From contig DATKMK010000043.1 of assembly GCA_035541895.1 (NCBI GenBank), positions 62,001 through 126,000 of the forward strand: DNA of 64,000 nucleotides. The letters run 5' to 3'. The DNA comes from DATKMK01 sp035541895. Its GTDB lineage: Bacteria; Desulfobacterota; Binatia; HRBIN30; JACQVA1. The notes under the pieces are model-generated. The model worked only from the letters and a program-made list of their open reading frames with translations. It was not told where the DNA came from and did not search any database. Below, piece after piece: positions 1 to 8,599 of the stretch; positions within the stretch are counted from its first letter, which is position 1; every line of letters begins with the position of its first letter. The translations under genes and the position numbers were made by a program.

Positions 1-1
1 G

Positions 2-382
2 CCTGAGCACACAGCATATGCACGCAAGATCCTCGGCCCGCAGCCGTGGCTCGCGCCCGAACAGGCGGCCGTACTCGAAACCAATCCCGAAACCGCGCGC
101 ACGATCGCGCGCGCGCATATGTCGATTTATCTCGGACTTCCCAACTACACGAACAACTTGAAGCGGCTCGGCTTTACCGACGCCGACATCGCCGACGGCG
201 GCAGCGACCGCCTCGTCGATGCGATCGTGGCGTGGGGAACGGTCGACACCATCGCAAAACGCGTGAAGGCGCACCATGATGCCGGTGCCAATCACGTGTG
301 CGTCCAGGTCCTCGATGCCGATCCGCGTGCCCTGCCGCTCCGCCAATGGCGCGAACTCGCGCCGGCGCTGCGAACGCTGTAG
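2..382 (+). CDS. LLM class F420-dependent oxidoreductase, C-terminal part (partial)
   Basis: This is the 3' end of a gene that starts before the window. The frame is open from base 2 to the TAG at 380-382. The visible ~126 residues match the C-terminal part of luciferase-like monooxygenase-fold enzymes: a tail beginning H-T-A-Y-A-R, an LP(N/x)Y segment followed by N-N-L-K-R-L-G-F, then the helix around D-T-I-A-K-R-V and the closing strand G-A-N-H-V-C-V-Q-V. This pattern is typical of the TIGR03620-like, probably F420-dependent, group. Substrate cannot be told. The flavin/F420-binding N-terminal half is outside the window, so F420 rather than FMN use is inferred from the family. Confidence 0.8.
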   Translation, partial: PEHTAYARKILGPQPWLAPEQAAVLETNPETARTIARAHMSIYLGLPNYTNNLKRLGFTDADIADGGSDRLVDAIVAWGTVDTIAKRVKAHHDAGANHVCVQVLDADPRALPLRQWRELAPALRTL

Positions 383-473
383 CCGACAGCATATCGAAAT
401 CACCTTCGTGTAAGTCTGCTGGTCATTGTTCTCCGGCTGTGTTCATGTAGTCCGCGCACAGAGGAGGCGCTCG

Positions 474-1436
474 GTGGACGAGTCGAGTTGGCGGGCGACG
501 CTGGCGCAGGCGCTGGCGGCGCGCGATCTCGCGACGGTGCGGCGGATACCGAAGGCCGATCTGCACTGCCACGGCTTGCTGTCGGCACCGATCGAGACCT
601 ACGAACAGCTCGCGGGTCAGGCATTGCCGCCGGTGCCGAAGGCATTCGGCGGATTCGAGCCGTTCGGCGATTACATTGCCACCAACCTGCTGCCGATCCT
701 GGCGCGCGGCCGCTCCGTGGTCGCGGCGGTCATTCGCGCGGCGTTCGAACGCTTCGTCGCCGACGGGGTGACCTACGCGGAGCCGAGCTTCGATCTGCTG
801 CTGCCGGGCTTCATTGAGATGTCGGTTGGAGAGTTTGCGGCGCTGCTGGTGGCGGAGGCCGCGCGGCTCGCCGATCGAATCATCATCGCCCCCGAGATCG
901 GCATCGATCGATCGCTGCCGCCGGAAGCCATTCGACCGCTCCTGCGTGAGTGGCTCGACACCGGCGTGTTTCGCAGTCTCGATCTCTATGCCAACGAGAA
1001 CGACGGCGTCATCGATGAGTTCGTGCCGCTGTATCGTTTGGCCGCCGACTACGGATTGAAGTTGAAAGCACACGCCGGCGAGCTGTGCGGACCCGACCGC
1101 GTGCGCGAGAGCGTGCAGAAGCTCGATCTGCACGCCGTCCAGCATGGTGTGCGTGCGGTCGAGAGCGCCGACTTGGTCGCGCACCTGGCGCAACGCGGCA
1201 CGCTGTTGCATCTCTGTCCAACCAGCAATTGCTCGCTCGGGGTGTGCGCGACGTACGCCACGCATCCCGCGCGCGATTTGTTCGATGGCGGTGTGCGGCT
1301 GACGGTCAACAGCGACGACTACACTCTCTTCGGTGTCGGCGTGTCCGAGGAACTGCTGAATCTCACTCGAATGGGATTCACCCCTGATGACATCGTGAAG
1401 ATCGTCGACATCGGCTTGGCGGAACGACCAACCTAA
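474..1436 (+). CDS. Adenosine deaminase family protein
   Basis: Predicted zinc-dependent amidohydrolase of the adenosine/AMP deaminase family, about 320 residues, likely cytosolic and acting in purine salvage or on a related aminopurine. The family's metal and catalytic motifs are visible: D-L-H-C-H near residues 29-33 (HxH zinc ligands), H-A-G-E near 199-202 (zinc His and catalytic Glu) and N-S-D-D near 278-281 (zinc Asp plus neighbour). I chose the GTG at 474 because a strong GAGGAGG lies at 461-467. An in-frame start at 426 would add an unconserved Arg-rich leader. The substrate-loop sequences differ from classical adenosine deaminase, so adenine or another nucleoside is possible. Confidence 0.82.
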   Translation: MDESSWRATLAQALAARDLATVRRIPKADLHCHGLLSAPIETYEQLAGQALPPVPKAFGGFEPFGDYIATNLLPILARGRSVVAAVIRAAFERFVADGVTYAEPSFDLLLPGFIEMSVGEFAALLVAEAARLADRIIIAPEIGIDRSLPPEAIRPLLREWLDTGVFRSLDLYANENDGVIDEFVPLYRLAADYGLKLKAHAGELCGPDRVRESVQKLDLHAVQHGVRAVESADLVAHLAQRGTLLHLCPTSNCSLGVCATYATHPARDLFDGGVRLTVNSDDYTLFGVGVSEELLNLTRMGFTPDDIVKIVDIGLAERPT

Positions 1437-1552
1437 GGCAGGCATCGGACAAAATTCGCGGCGTGCAAAACAACACTCGCGAAGGCATTCTCGGCATGCT
1501 TTCATGCTCCACGAATGCGGTGGTGCCGCGACACCTCGTGGGAGAAGCCCCT

Positions 1553-2929
1553 ATGTCGATTAGACGCGCACTGGTTGTAGACGATTCCAAGGCCGCAGGA
1601 CTCGCCCTGCGCCGCATGCTGGAGCAGCACAGCGTGGCGGTGGATTTGGCGGATTCCGGCGAATCGGCCCTGAGCTATCTCGAGTCGCAGATGCCCGACG
1701 TGATTTTCATGGACCACATCATGCCCGGCATGAACGGACTCGAAACCGCGAAGGTCATCACCGCGGACCCCAAAACCGCGGCGGTTCCGATCGTGATGTA
1801 CACGTCGACTGAAGGCGACTCCTATCTCGATAAGGCCAAGGCACACGGCGCGATCGGCATTCTGCCGAAGCCCCCGAAGCCCGCCGCACTGGCGCAATGG
1901 ATCCGCACTCTCGGGGGCGCCCCGGCGAAGAGCGGGCCGGCGCCCGCCACCGTGGCCCCGCCGGCGATGCCGGCCTCGCTGAGCACCCCGATCGCGCTCT
2001 CCGCCGAGTCGATCGAGACGCTCGCCCGCGGAGCCGCCGAATCCGTCGTGCGCAACGGCACGCAAACGCTGGTGGCGCGCACGATCGAAGAGCACTTGCC
2101 GCAATTGCGCCAGGACATCCTGGCGCGCTGCGAGACCATGGCGAAGCAGGTCGCCGCCGAATTTCTCCACGCCCGCGTCCAAGAGCTGGCCAGTCAATTG
2201 GGTACGCTACAGGAGCAACTAACCCAACTACGCACCACCAGCGACGAGTCCACCGCGGTGCCGCCGGCTGCCGCCGAGATCGAAATCCTGGTTCGCGCGG
2301 TGGCGGAACAGGCGGCCCGCGAAGCAGCGCAGACCGTCGCCGAGCGGGCGGCCAACGAAGTCGGCCGCCGAACCGCAAACGAAGTCGCCACCGCCTGCGC
2401 GTCGGTCGCCGAGCAACTGCGGGGCGAGATGGCGAATCAATTTGCCGAGCTACGGCAGATCGCCGAATCCCGCGACGCAGCGTCACCGAGTTCCGGCGCC
2501 GACATGTTGGCTTCAGCGCAGGCGGCTGCAACCGAAGCCGCGCAACAAGTCGCCGAAGATCTCCTGACCGCTCGCAGTGCCGCGCTGGCAGACCAAATCA
2601 CGCATGACGTCTCAACGCGACTCGCCGCGCTCGAGCGCTCCGACGCGTCCAAATTGACCTTGGCGCCGGAAGCGCTCGACGAAGTCAGGAGCATCGCGCG
2701 CCATGTGGCCGCAGAACGCGCGGCCGAGTCGGTTCAGAAGACGGTGCGTGAAGCGTTGCAGCAGCCCTCGCAAGACGCGGCCAAGCAGGCGGCGCGACTC
2801 GCGGCGCGGCAGCTCGAAAAAGCGCTCGAGGTCACTACTCGCGCGCAGATGAGCCGTGTCTACCTGCTCACTACCCTCGCGGCGGCAGTCGGCGTCGTGG
2901 CGGCATTCGCCGTCCACGCCCTGTTCTAG
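1553..2929 (+). CDS. Response regulator receiver protein with long Ala-rich coiled region and C-terminal membrane anchor
   Basis: The N-terminal ~120 residues form a complete receiver domain: acidic pair D10-D11, phospho-acceptor D54 in M-D-H-I-M-P-G-M, T84/S85 and K106 in L-P-K-P. A Pro/Ala linker follows, then about 280 residues very rich in Ala, Glu, Gln and Arg with heptad-like spacing (probable coiled coil), and a hydrophobic segment near residues 437-457 ending only a few residues before the stop. There is no DNA-binding or enzymatic output domain. A tail-anchored receiver on a long stalk would place phosphorylation at the inner membrane. I chose ATG 1553, which has GGGAGAAG upstream; an in-frame start at 1463 lacks a comparable site. 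The histidine-kinase-like gene at 3167 is the obvious candidate partner. Confidence 0.8.
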   Translation: MSIRRALVVDDSKAAGLALRRMLEQHSVAVDLADSGESALSYLESQMPDVIFMDHIMPGMNGLETAKVITADPKTAAVPIVMYTSTEGDSYLDKAKAHGAIGILPKPPKPAALAQWIRTLGGAPAKSGPAPATVAPPAMPASLSTPIALSAESIETLARGAAESVVRNGTQTLVARTIEEHLPQLRQDILARCETMAKQVAAEFLHARVQELASQLGTLQEQLTQLRTTSDESTAVPPAAAEIEILVRAVAEQAAREAAQTVAERAANEVGRRTANEVATACASVAEQLRGEMANQFAELRQIAESRDAASPSSGADMLASAQAAATEAAQQVAEDLLTARSAALADQITHDVSTRLAALERSDASKLTLAPEALDEVRSIARHVAAERAAESVQKTVREALQQPSQDAAKQAARLAARQLEKALEVTTRAQMSRVYLLTTLAAAVGVVAAFAVHALF

Positions 2930-2963
2930 TCCGCGTTGACCGGCGGCTTCGGCGATCTTCGAC

Positions 2964-2987
2964 GCGACCAGGAGTCCTCCTGGTCGC
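2964..2987. terminator. Near-perfect inverted repeat, probable terminator hairpin
   Basis: GCGACCAGGAG and CTCCTGGTCGC face each other with a 2-nt centre, 34 nt after the stop of the receiver gene. The stem is very stable but no T-run follows, so a Rho-independent terminator is uncertain. A hairpin that limits read-through or protects the transcript end is equally possible. It separates the receiver gene from the kinase-like gene. Confidence 0.5.
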
Positions 2988-3166
2988 GCTATGCGCTTCG
3001 CTGCGACGTTTGCGCGTGTCACGGATCGAACACATTTTTGCGCTTCGCCGTTCATTCGGCGGCGCATGGTGACCGCCGACGCGGACTCCTTTCCAGCCGC
3101 ACTGCCGCACGGTGTGGCATACTACTTGGACTTCCTCCCACCGAGGACCGCAGGCAACGGAGCACT

Positions 3167-4219
3167 ATGGAAAACCACGAGCATACCCCCCAAGTACTGC
3201 CACAGTTGGCGTCGTTGAATCGGGTGGTGTTGGATCTGATTGATCTCTACCAACCCGCCTTCGCGTGGAAACGCTTGGGCTCCGGTCTGGACCTGGATCC
3301 GTCGTTGCCGTTGACCTGGATCGACGCGCCGCAACTCGAGCGCGGTCTCGGCCATGTGCTGCGTCACGCGGTCAATGCCACCAAGCAAGGCGATCTGATT
3401 CTCTGTCGCACGCAGACGGACGGCGATTGGGTTGAGCTGACCATCGGTGACAGCGGCCCCCGCATCAGCGACGAGCAGGCGGCGAAGCTGTTCCACTCGG
3501 ATCATGATGACCAGGGTCCGCGCGCTCGTCGTGGGTTGGACACTTCGCGCGCGATCATCGCCGCCCACGGCGGCGACATCCGCATCGACACCAAGCACGG
3601 ACATGGGGCCTGGTTCGTCGTGCGGCTGCCGGCGATTGCGCTGGAAAACGCCCGATTGGTCGACGAGCTCGAACGCGGGCACCGCGCGCAATACGACTTG
3701 GTCGCTACGTTGTCATCGGAGTTGCGCACGCCCTTGAATGTCATTCTCGGCTACAACGATCTGCTGATCGACGGGACCTTCGGGCAGCCGACGCCCGGAC
3801 AGGCCGACGCCCTACGCCGGATAGAGCACAGCGCACGGGCGCTGTTGGACATGATCGCCGACACGCTCAACCTCAGCCGGGCACGCCACAGTGATCTCGG
3901 AAAATTGGGCGAACTCAACCCGCTCCCGTCGAGCGCGGAACACGGGCGAATCGTCCAGTGGCTCGCCCAACAGAACAAACGTCTGCTCGAAGCGGTTGCG
4001 CGCAGCAAGCGGCTCGAAGTGGAGTTCGTCACGACGATGTCGCATCAACTGCGCATCCCGCTCAACGCGATCCTCGGGTATGACGACCTGCTCTTGGATG
4101 GCGAGTTCGGCGCTCTGACCACCGAACAAGCCAGCGTGCTCAAGCGCGCGCGCAGCAGCGCGATGCAGCTGCTCGACGCGATCAACACGAATCTCGACTT
4201 CGGTCGCGGCCGACACTAG
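3167..4219 (+). CDS. Histidine-kinase-like protein with ATPase domain first and two HisKA-like domains after it
   Basis: 350 residues, no obvious membrane segment. Residues ~45-155 resemble a GHKL ATPase domain: N-box-like L-G-H-V-L-R-H-A-V-N-A-T at 61-72, G1-like D-S-G-P-R-I at 95-100, and G2-like R-G-L-D-T-S-R-A-I...H-G-G at 122-136. Two related dimerisation/phospho-acceptor modules follow. One is at ~168-230 with S-S-E-L-R-T-P-L-N (Ser184 where the H-box His should be). The other is at ~278-345 with S-H-Q-L-R-I-P-L-N (His293 kept). Each is followed by an I-L-G-Y-(N/D)-D-L-L segment, so the module is duplicated. The usual order is HisKA then ATPase. The conserved N-box Asn is His67 and the second Gly of G1 is Arg99, so ATP use is doubtful. 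ATG 3167 was chosen where similarity begins; the upstream frame looks non-coding. Confidence 0.72.
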   Translation: MENHEHTPQVLPQLASLNRVVLDLIDLYQPAFAWKRLGSGLDLDPSLPLTWIDAPQLERGLGHVLRHAVNATKQGDLILCRTQTDGDWVELTIGDSGPRISDEQAAKLFHSDHDDQGPRARRGLDTSRAIIAAHGGDIRIDTKHGHGAWFVVRLPAIALENARLVDELERGHRAQYDLVATLSSELRTPLNVILGYNDLLIDGTFGQPTPGQADALRRIEHSARALLDMIADTLNLSRARHSDLGKLGELNPLPSSAEHGRIVQWLAQQNKRLLEAVARSKRLEVEFVTTMSHQLRIPLNAILGYDDLLLDGEFGALTTEQASVLKRARSSAMQLLDAINTNLDFGRGRH

Positions 4220-5513
4220 GCGTCTCGCCCGCCGCCACCTCCAGCGGCAACCCGCGCGTCTCGTCGATGAAGCGAGCGAAGACGACGGCGTTCGGTATCG
4301 CCAGCAATCCGAGATAGCCCACCACGTTCGATAGTCCCCCGAGCGGGGCCGAGAACACCGCAATCGCCACTTGCGCGGTGACCGACGCCAGTGCATTGGT
4401 GAGGGCGAACCAGCCAATGATGGTACTCCGCATCGCGGTGGGAAACAGCTCGGTCGCCGCCGCGTTGCCGCCAACCATGGCGGCGTTGACGGCGATCGAA
4501 AAGCCGCAATAGCCGGCTCCCAGCCAGATCAGGCGCCAGGTGCACTCCGGCGGCGGGCCCCAGTAGAACCACGCCGTGCCGGCTGACACCAGTGGGCCGG
4601 CCAGCGCCACGGTCGGCACGCGCCCGAGCCGCTCGCATAGCCACGCGCCGATTGGGAAGCCGAGCATCCCGATTCCACCGCCGCCGATCACCATCACGCT
4701 GGCCAGATCGGCTGACAGCCCGACGACCGATACCGCGTGGAAGTATGGCCAGTTGTTCGCGGCGGCGCCGGCGATAGCGCCGAGGAATACGCACGTCAGC
4801 ATGGGTACCGTGCGGCGGCGGTGGCGCGGACCGAAGACATCATAGAAGCGGACCCCGGTGGTGGCGCCGCTCGCATCGGCGCGTTGCCACCGCCGGCTTT
4901 CAGGCAGAACGCGCGCGAGCGGCGGAATGCCGAGCAGGCCGATCACGGCGCCCGCGAAGATCCACCGCCACGAATAGCCGCCATCGAGGAGCAGCGGCAT
5001 CACGATCACGCACCATCCACTCCCGAAACCCATGGCTAAGCCGCCGTAGCTCTGCCCGGCGGCACGCCGCGCAATCGGCAACTCCTCGGCGAGCATGACC
5101 GTTGCCCCGGACATCGTCGCACCGATGCACGCGTTGAGCAGAATTTCCCACAGCGCAAACAGCGGGAGACTGAACGACAGTGCGGCACCCAGCGCGCAGA
5201 CCGGTGTCGCGGTCAGGCACACCAGCAGAATGCGTCGCCGCCCGACGCGATCCGCCAGCCGGGCGAGCACGAGTGCACCGAGCGCGGAGATCGAAATGAA
5301 GGCATAAAGTGTGGCGACTCCCGCCTGACTGAGCTGAAAACTGCTGGCGATCCACGGTGCGGCCACGCCGTTGATCGACACGGTGTAGCCTTGGTACGCG
5401 AGCAGCCCACACATCGCGACCAGCGTCTGCTGCGCCCGCCGCGCGGAGCGCGACGAGTCCGCCGACTCTTCCCACCCCTCCGCTTCGATTGGCTCAGACG
5501 GCCCCACGCTCAC
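4182..5513 (-). CDS. MFS transporter, sugar-porter-like
   Basis: 443-residue inner-membrane protein with about 12 predicted hydrophobic helices. Motif A of the major facilitator superfamily is clear between helices 2 and 3 (L-A-D-R-V-G-R-R-R), and a P-E-S-R-R segment follows helix 6 as in the sugar/aromatic-acid porter branch. The first ~30 residues are polar and cytosolic. Translation starts at a GTG sharing a GTGA overlap with the stop of the methyltransferase gene upstream, so the two are probably co-translated. Its 3' end overlaps the convergent kinase-like gene by 38 bp. Substrate and direction of transport cannot be read from the sequence. Confidence 0.85.
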   Translation of the reverse strand: MSVGPSEPIEAEGWEESADSSRSARRAQQTLVAMCGLLAYQGYTVSINGVAAPWIASSFQLSQAGVATLYAFISISALGALVLARLADRVGRRRILLVCLTATPVCALGAALSFSLPLFALWEILLNACIGATMSGATVMLAEELPIARRAAGQSYGGLAMGFGSGWCVIVMPLLLDGGYSWRWIFAGAVIGLLGIPPLARVLPESRRWQRADASGATTGVRFYDVFGPRHRRRTVPMLTCVFLGAIAGAAANNWPYFHAVSVVGLSADLASVMVIGGGGIGMLGFPIGAWLCERLGRVPTVALAGPLVSAGTAWFYWGPPPECTWRLIWLGAGYCGFSIAVNAAMVGGNAAATELFPTAMRSTIIGWFALTNALASVTAQVAIAVFSAPLGGLSNVVGYLGLLAIPNAVVFARFIDETRGLPLEVAAGETPSVGRDRSRDSC

Positions 5514-6874
5514 TTGTGCACTCGATCAGCCGGCCCACGCCGCAGCAGCATGAGCTTGAAGTGTGTGCGACGGTGACCGAGAAACTCGGCCACGCCGCGC
5601 GCGATGTCATCGCGCAAACGTCCTCCCTTCGCCTTCCCCCACGTCAACCCGGCGCCTCGCCAAGCGCGCTCGGGGCCGATGCCGATCACCGAGAGCATCC
5701 AGCCGAGCGTGCGATAGCGGAGAATCTCTGCGCGGGCGTTGCGGTCAAGGCGCACACCAGAACGACGCGCCAGCTCGCCCTGCCCACCGTAATAGTCGAC
5801 CGCCAAGCCCGCGCGCTCGGCGGCCGTGCGCACAATCGAAAAGTCGACCAGAAAGGTAATGTCGTCCAAGCCGGGCGCCCGGTACACCGACGCGCCCGAT
5901 CGCGGCGGGCCGGCGAATACCCGGCGGTTCTCGGGGGCGGTAAGATGCGCGCCCCGATTCTCGCCATAGTCGATCCACAGCATGTCGGACGCGGCGTACA
6001 ATCGCGCGGTGTTGCGAACGAGCGTCTCCATCGCCGGACATGCGAAGTAGGGAGGGTATTGCTTGCCGGGGAAAAAGAACTCGGGACAGTGTCGGCGCAC
6101 AAAGGACCGCAACCCGCGAACCGCTGCCAACGGCAGGACGACTTCGATGAACCGCATGCGGCGCCGCAACCGGTCGTTGGTGAATACCCGGTGCAACTGG
6201 TTTCGCGGTACCCCGCGCTTGCCAGGGATGACGCCGGCCACCGTACGCAGCGATGGCGGCGTTCTGCCGGTGAGCACCGGCACGACAAAGACGACGCCGA
6301 CACGACCGTCGCGCTGCGGAACGACTTTGTGGTGCGCAAGACAATCGAGCACCTCGTTGGCGATCACAACGCCGTGCGACGCGAACGGCGCGCCGCGCGC
6401 GGTGTACTGACTCAGATCGGCGTTGGTCCAGCGCACCTGGGCTGCCAACGGCCCTAGATGCTCGCGCTGGCGGGCGATCAGCGCCGCGCTGCGTTCGACG
6501 ATACGGTAGCGGACGATGTCAGCAAACCGGCGGCGCCGGCGGTCATGCGTACGCGGCGCGATCGACAGCAGGGTGTCGAGACAGAGTTGGCCGTTGCCCG
6601 CACCGAGTTCGCAGATCTCAAAGCGAGCGGGCTCGCCCCAGCGGCGCCAGGCGCGGAATGCATACGCGGCCACCATACGACCGAACAGCGGCGACAGGGC
6701 GAGCGGAAATGTATCGTAGTGCCCGCCTTCGCCGAACCGCACCTGGCCGGTGCTGTAGTATCCCCAGCGCGGATCGAAGAGCGCATCATCAACGAAGTCC
6801 CGGTACGAAGGAAATAGTCGCGGGATGCGAGGTGCATCGGCAGGCGACATCAACGCGGACGGTGACGGCTTCAT
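5510..6874 (-). CDS. SAM-dependent methyltransferase, MidA/NDUFAF7-like (COG1565)
   Basis: About 454 residues. The N-terminal F-x-x-Y-R-D-F-V-D-x-A-L-F-D-P-x-x-G-Y-Y block and the SAM-binding motif E-L-G-A-G-N-G-Q-L are typical of the MidA family. An I-A-N-E-V-L-D-C-L segment further on matches that family's conserved N-E-x-x-D. Mitochondrial members methylate an arginine of a complex I subunit; the bacterial substrate is generally unknown, and no complex I gene is nearby. I took ATG 6874; an in-frame ATG at 6850 and a GTG at 6916 are alternatives, and none has a convincing ribosome-binding site. The stop overlaps the MFS start. Confidence 0.78.
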   Translation of the reverse strand: MKPSPSALMSPADAPRIPRLFPSYRDFVDDALFDPRWGYYSTGQVRFGEGGHYDTFPLALSPLFGRMVAAYAFRAWRRWGEPARFEICELGAGNGQLCLDTLLSIAPRTHDRRRRRFADIVRYRIVERSAALIARQREHLGPLAAQVRWTNADLSQYTARGAPFASHGVVIANEVLDCLAHHKVVPQRDGRVGVVFVVPVLTGRTPPSLRTVAGVIPGKRGVPRNQLHRVFTNDRLRRRMRFIEVVLPLAAVRGLRSFVRRHCPEFFFPGKQYPPYFACPAMETLVRNTARLYAASDMLWIDYGENRGAHLTAPENRRVFAGPPRSGASVYRAPGLDDITFLVDFSIVRTAAERAGLAVDYYGGQGELARRSGVRLDRNARAEILRYRTLGWMLSVIGIGPERAWRGAGLTWGKAKGGRLRDDIARGVAEFLGHRRTHFKLMLLRRGPADRVHK

Positions 6875-6971
6875 GGGTGCGCATGCAGCAACGGCCGTGG
6901 CTCTGTAGACGCACACACGCTCGCGCGCAAGGCTGCGCCTCTTGATCGCGGCGACGACCCGCCGCCACGGC

Positions 6972-7625
6972 TCACGGGGAAATCGCCGCCAACCGCTCCC
7001 AAGCCACGGAGAGATCCGCCGGAGCCGATTCGGCGCGCGGTGACCGGCGCGCTGCCTGCCACCATGGCGGACGCGGCCCCTGATCGTCGATCAGCAGCAG
7101 CCGATTGGCGGCACGCGCAAACGGCTCGACGTATTCCGGCGGCCGAACCTCGCGATCCAGGACCCGCACCATGGGATCGTGTGCGCCCTTCGATTCGTGC
7201 GGCAAGGGATGATCGATCGGTAGCCGCGGTGCCGTAAACTCGGGTGCCGGCCCCGCACCGCTGAGCCCGGCGCCCGGAACGAGCAGCGTCGCCGTGACGA
7301 GTTCGGCGCGACTACCGGCCAACAGCAGCGCGACGTACGCCCCCAGTCCGGCTCCCACCACCGCGGCGCGGCCGATGTGCGCCAGCGCCGCATCGGCATC
7401 GGCCGCCAGCAACTCGGCATAGTAGGCGCCGCCTTGGAGCCAATCCGAGCAGCCATGCCCGCTGAAGTCGAGTGCGTAGACACCACCGGGCCAAGTGACC
7501 GGCGCCTCGCTCCAATACGCGCTCGAACCGTACAGTGGGTGGAGCAGCAAGAGCGCCTGATGACCGCTGCGCCCGGCTGCGATCTCGTGCAATTCGAGGG
7601 TGAGTCGACCGTGGGTGAGACGCAT
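6972..7625 (-). CDS. Alpha/beta-hydrolase-fold protein lacking the nucleophile serine
   Basis: 217 residues with an alpha/beta-hydrolase layout: the L-L-L-H-P oxyanion segment near 26-30, the D-F-S-G-H-G block near 53-58 and a nucleophile elbow at 91-95. The elbow reads G-A-G-L-G, so Gly93 occupies the place of the catalytic Ser in GxSxG. The protein is also short for the family. It may be a non-catalytic partner or a binding protein. The start codon shares one base with the stop of the upstream hydrolase (TGATG), so the two are tightly coupled, and that neighbour keeps its Ser. A longer in-frame ORF upstream is Arg-rich and antisense to the neighbour, and was rejected. Confidence 0.68.
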   Translation of the reverse strand: MRLTHGRLTLELHEIAAGRSGHQALLLLHPLYGSSAYWSEAPVTWPGGVYALDFSGHGCSDWLQGGAYYAELLAADADAALAHIGRAAVVGAGLGAYVALLLAGSRAELVTATLLVPGAGLSGAGPAPEFTAPRLPIDHPLPHESKGAHDPMVRVLDREVRPPEYVEPFARAANRLLLIDDQGPRPPWWQAARRSPRAESAPADLSVAWERLAAISP

Positions 7626-8545
7626 CACGGCTCCAGAAAATCGAGCATCGCGCGAGCTGTCTCGACCGGTTTCTCGTTGTGCACAAAATGGCCGGCGCCG
7701 GCGATCGTGCAGCGTTCGAGCCGCTTCACGTGCGCGAGGCGTTCGGCGAGAACCGCTTCGGGCAACGGACCCCATGTATCGTTTTCCGAGCCGACGATCG
7801 CCAGCATCGGTGCGCGCAGTGCGGCGTACCCGGGACCGATCCATTCGGGGCGCCACGGCCCGAAGCCGTGCCCCATGTGCGGGTCGTGCTTCCACCGCCA
7901 GCCGTCGTGACCTTCATGGGCGCCGTGAAAGATGAAGTAGCGCAACCACTCCCGCGACAGGCGAGGGTTCTGATGCCGGCGGCGCTCGACCAACGCATCG
8001 AGACTCGCATAGGGTCGCCACGCGTTGCGCTGGGTCATGCGGCGGCGTGCATCCAGGAAGTCTCGCATTGGGGGCAGCGGACTCTCCCCGATCGGGAACG
8101 GCGGCGGGCCGAACCCGTCGATGTTCACAACTTGGCGGACACGGTCGGGCGCGACGGACGCCGCATCGGTGGCCTGGCCACCACCTTTGCTGTGTCCGAC
8201 CAGATGCGCGGGGCGACCGAGTGCACGGAGCACGCAGACGATGTCGTGAACGTCAGCCGGCCACGTGTACGCGGCCGCCCACGTCGAGTCGCCGTGACCG
8301 CGCGCGTCGAGCGCAATCACGCAAAACCGTTCGGCCAAGAGCGGCGCCAGCACGGCGAAGCTGCGCGCGTGATCCCACATGCCGTGACACATCACCATCG
8401 GCGTCGCCGCCGGGTCACCCCATTCAAGCGCGTGCAGGCGCACCCCCACCGACTCGAACGTGCGCTCCCGTTCGGGCGCAACGGCGCCGGGATAATTGGG
8501 TTCAACCACGATGGTTGAGAATACGCGGCGGCCGTGGATTCGCAA
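7625..8545 (-). CDS. Alpha/beta hydrolase
   Basis: 306-residue hydrolase with a complete apparent triad: oxyanion region C-H-G-M-W near 53-57, D-A-R-G-H-G-D-S at 80-87, nucleophile S119 in G-H-S-K-G-G, and H near 284 in A-G-A-G-H-F-V-H. A cap region rich in Trp, His and Pro lies between residues 140 and 240. There is no signal peptide. The sequence resembles broad esterase/epoxide hydrolase/C-C hydrolase relatives and does not fix a substrate. It follows the desaturase gene on the same strand after 54 bp and is coupled to the Ser-less hydrolase downstream. Confidence 0.82.
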   Translation of the reverse strand: MRIHGRRVFSTIVVEPNYPGAVAPERERTFESVGVRLHALEWGDPAATPMVMCHGMWDHARSFAVLAPLLAERFCVIALDARGHGDSTWAAAYTWPADVHDIVCVLRALGRPAHLVGHSKGGGQATDAASVAPDRVRQVVNIDGFGPPPFPIGESPLPPMRDFLDARRRMTQRNAWRPYASLDALVERRRHQNPRLSREWLRYFIFHGAHEGHDGWRWKHDPHMGHGFGPWRPEWIGPGYAALRAPMLAIVGSENDTWGPLPEAVLAERLAHVKRLERCTIAGAGHFVHNEKPVETARAMLDFLEP

Positions 8546-8599
8546 CCCCGGTTCAACGACCGTCGCGATTGGTGTGGGAAGATAGTGCGGTCGTGGTGA

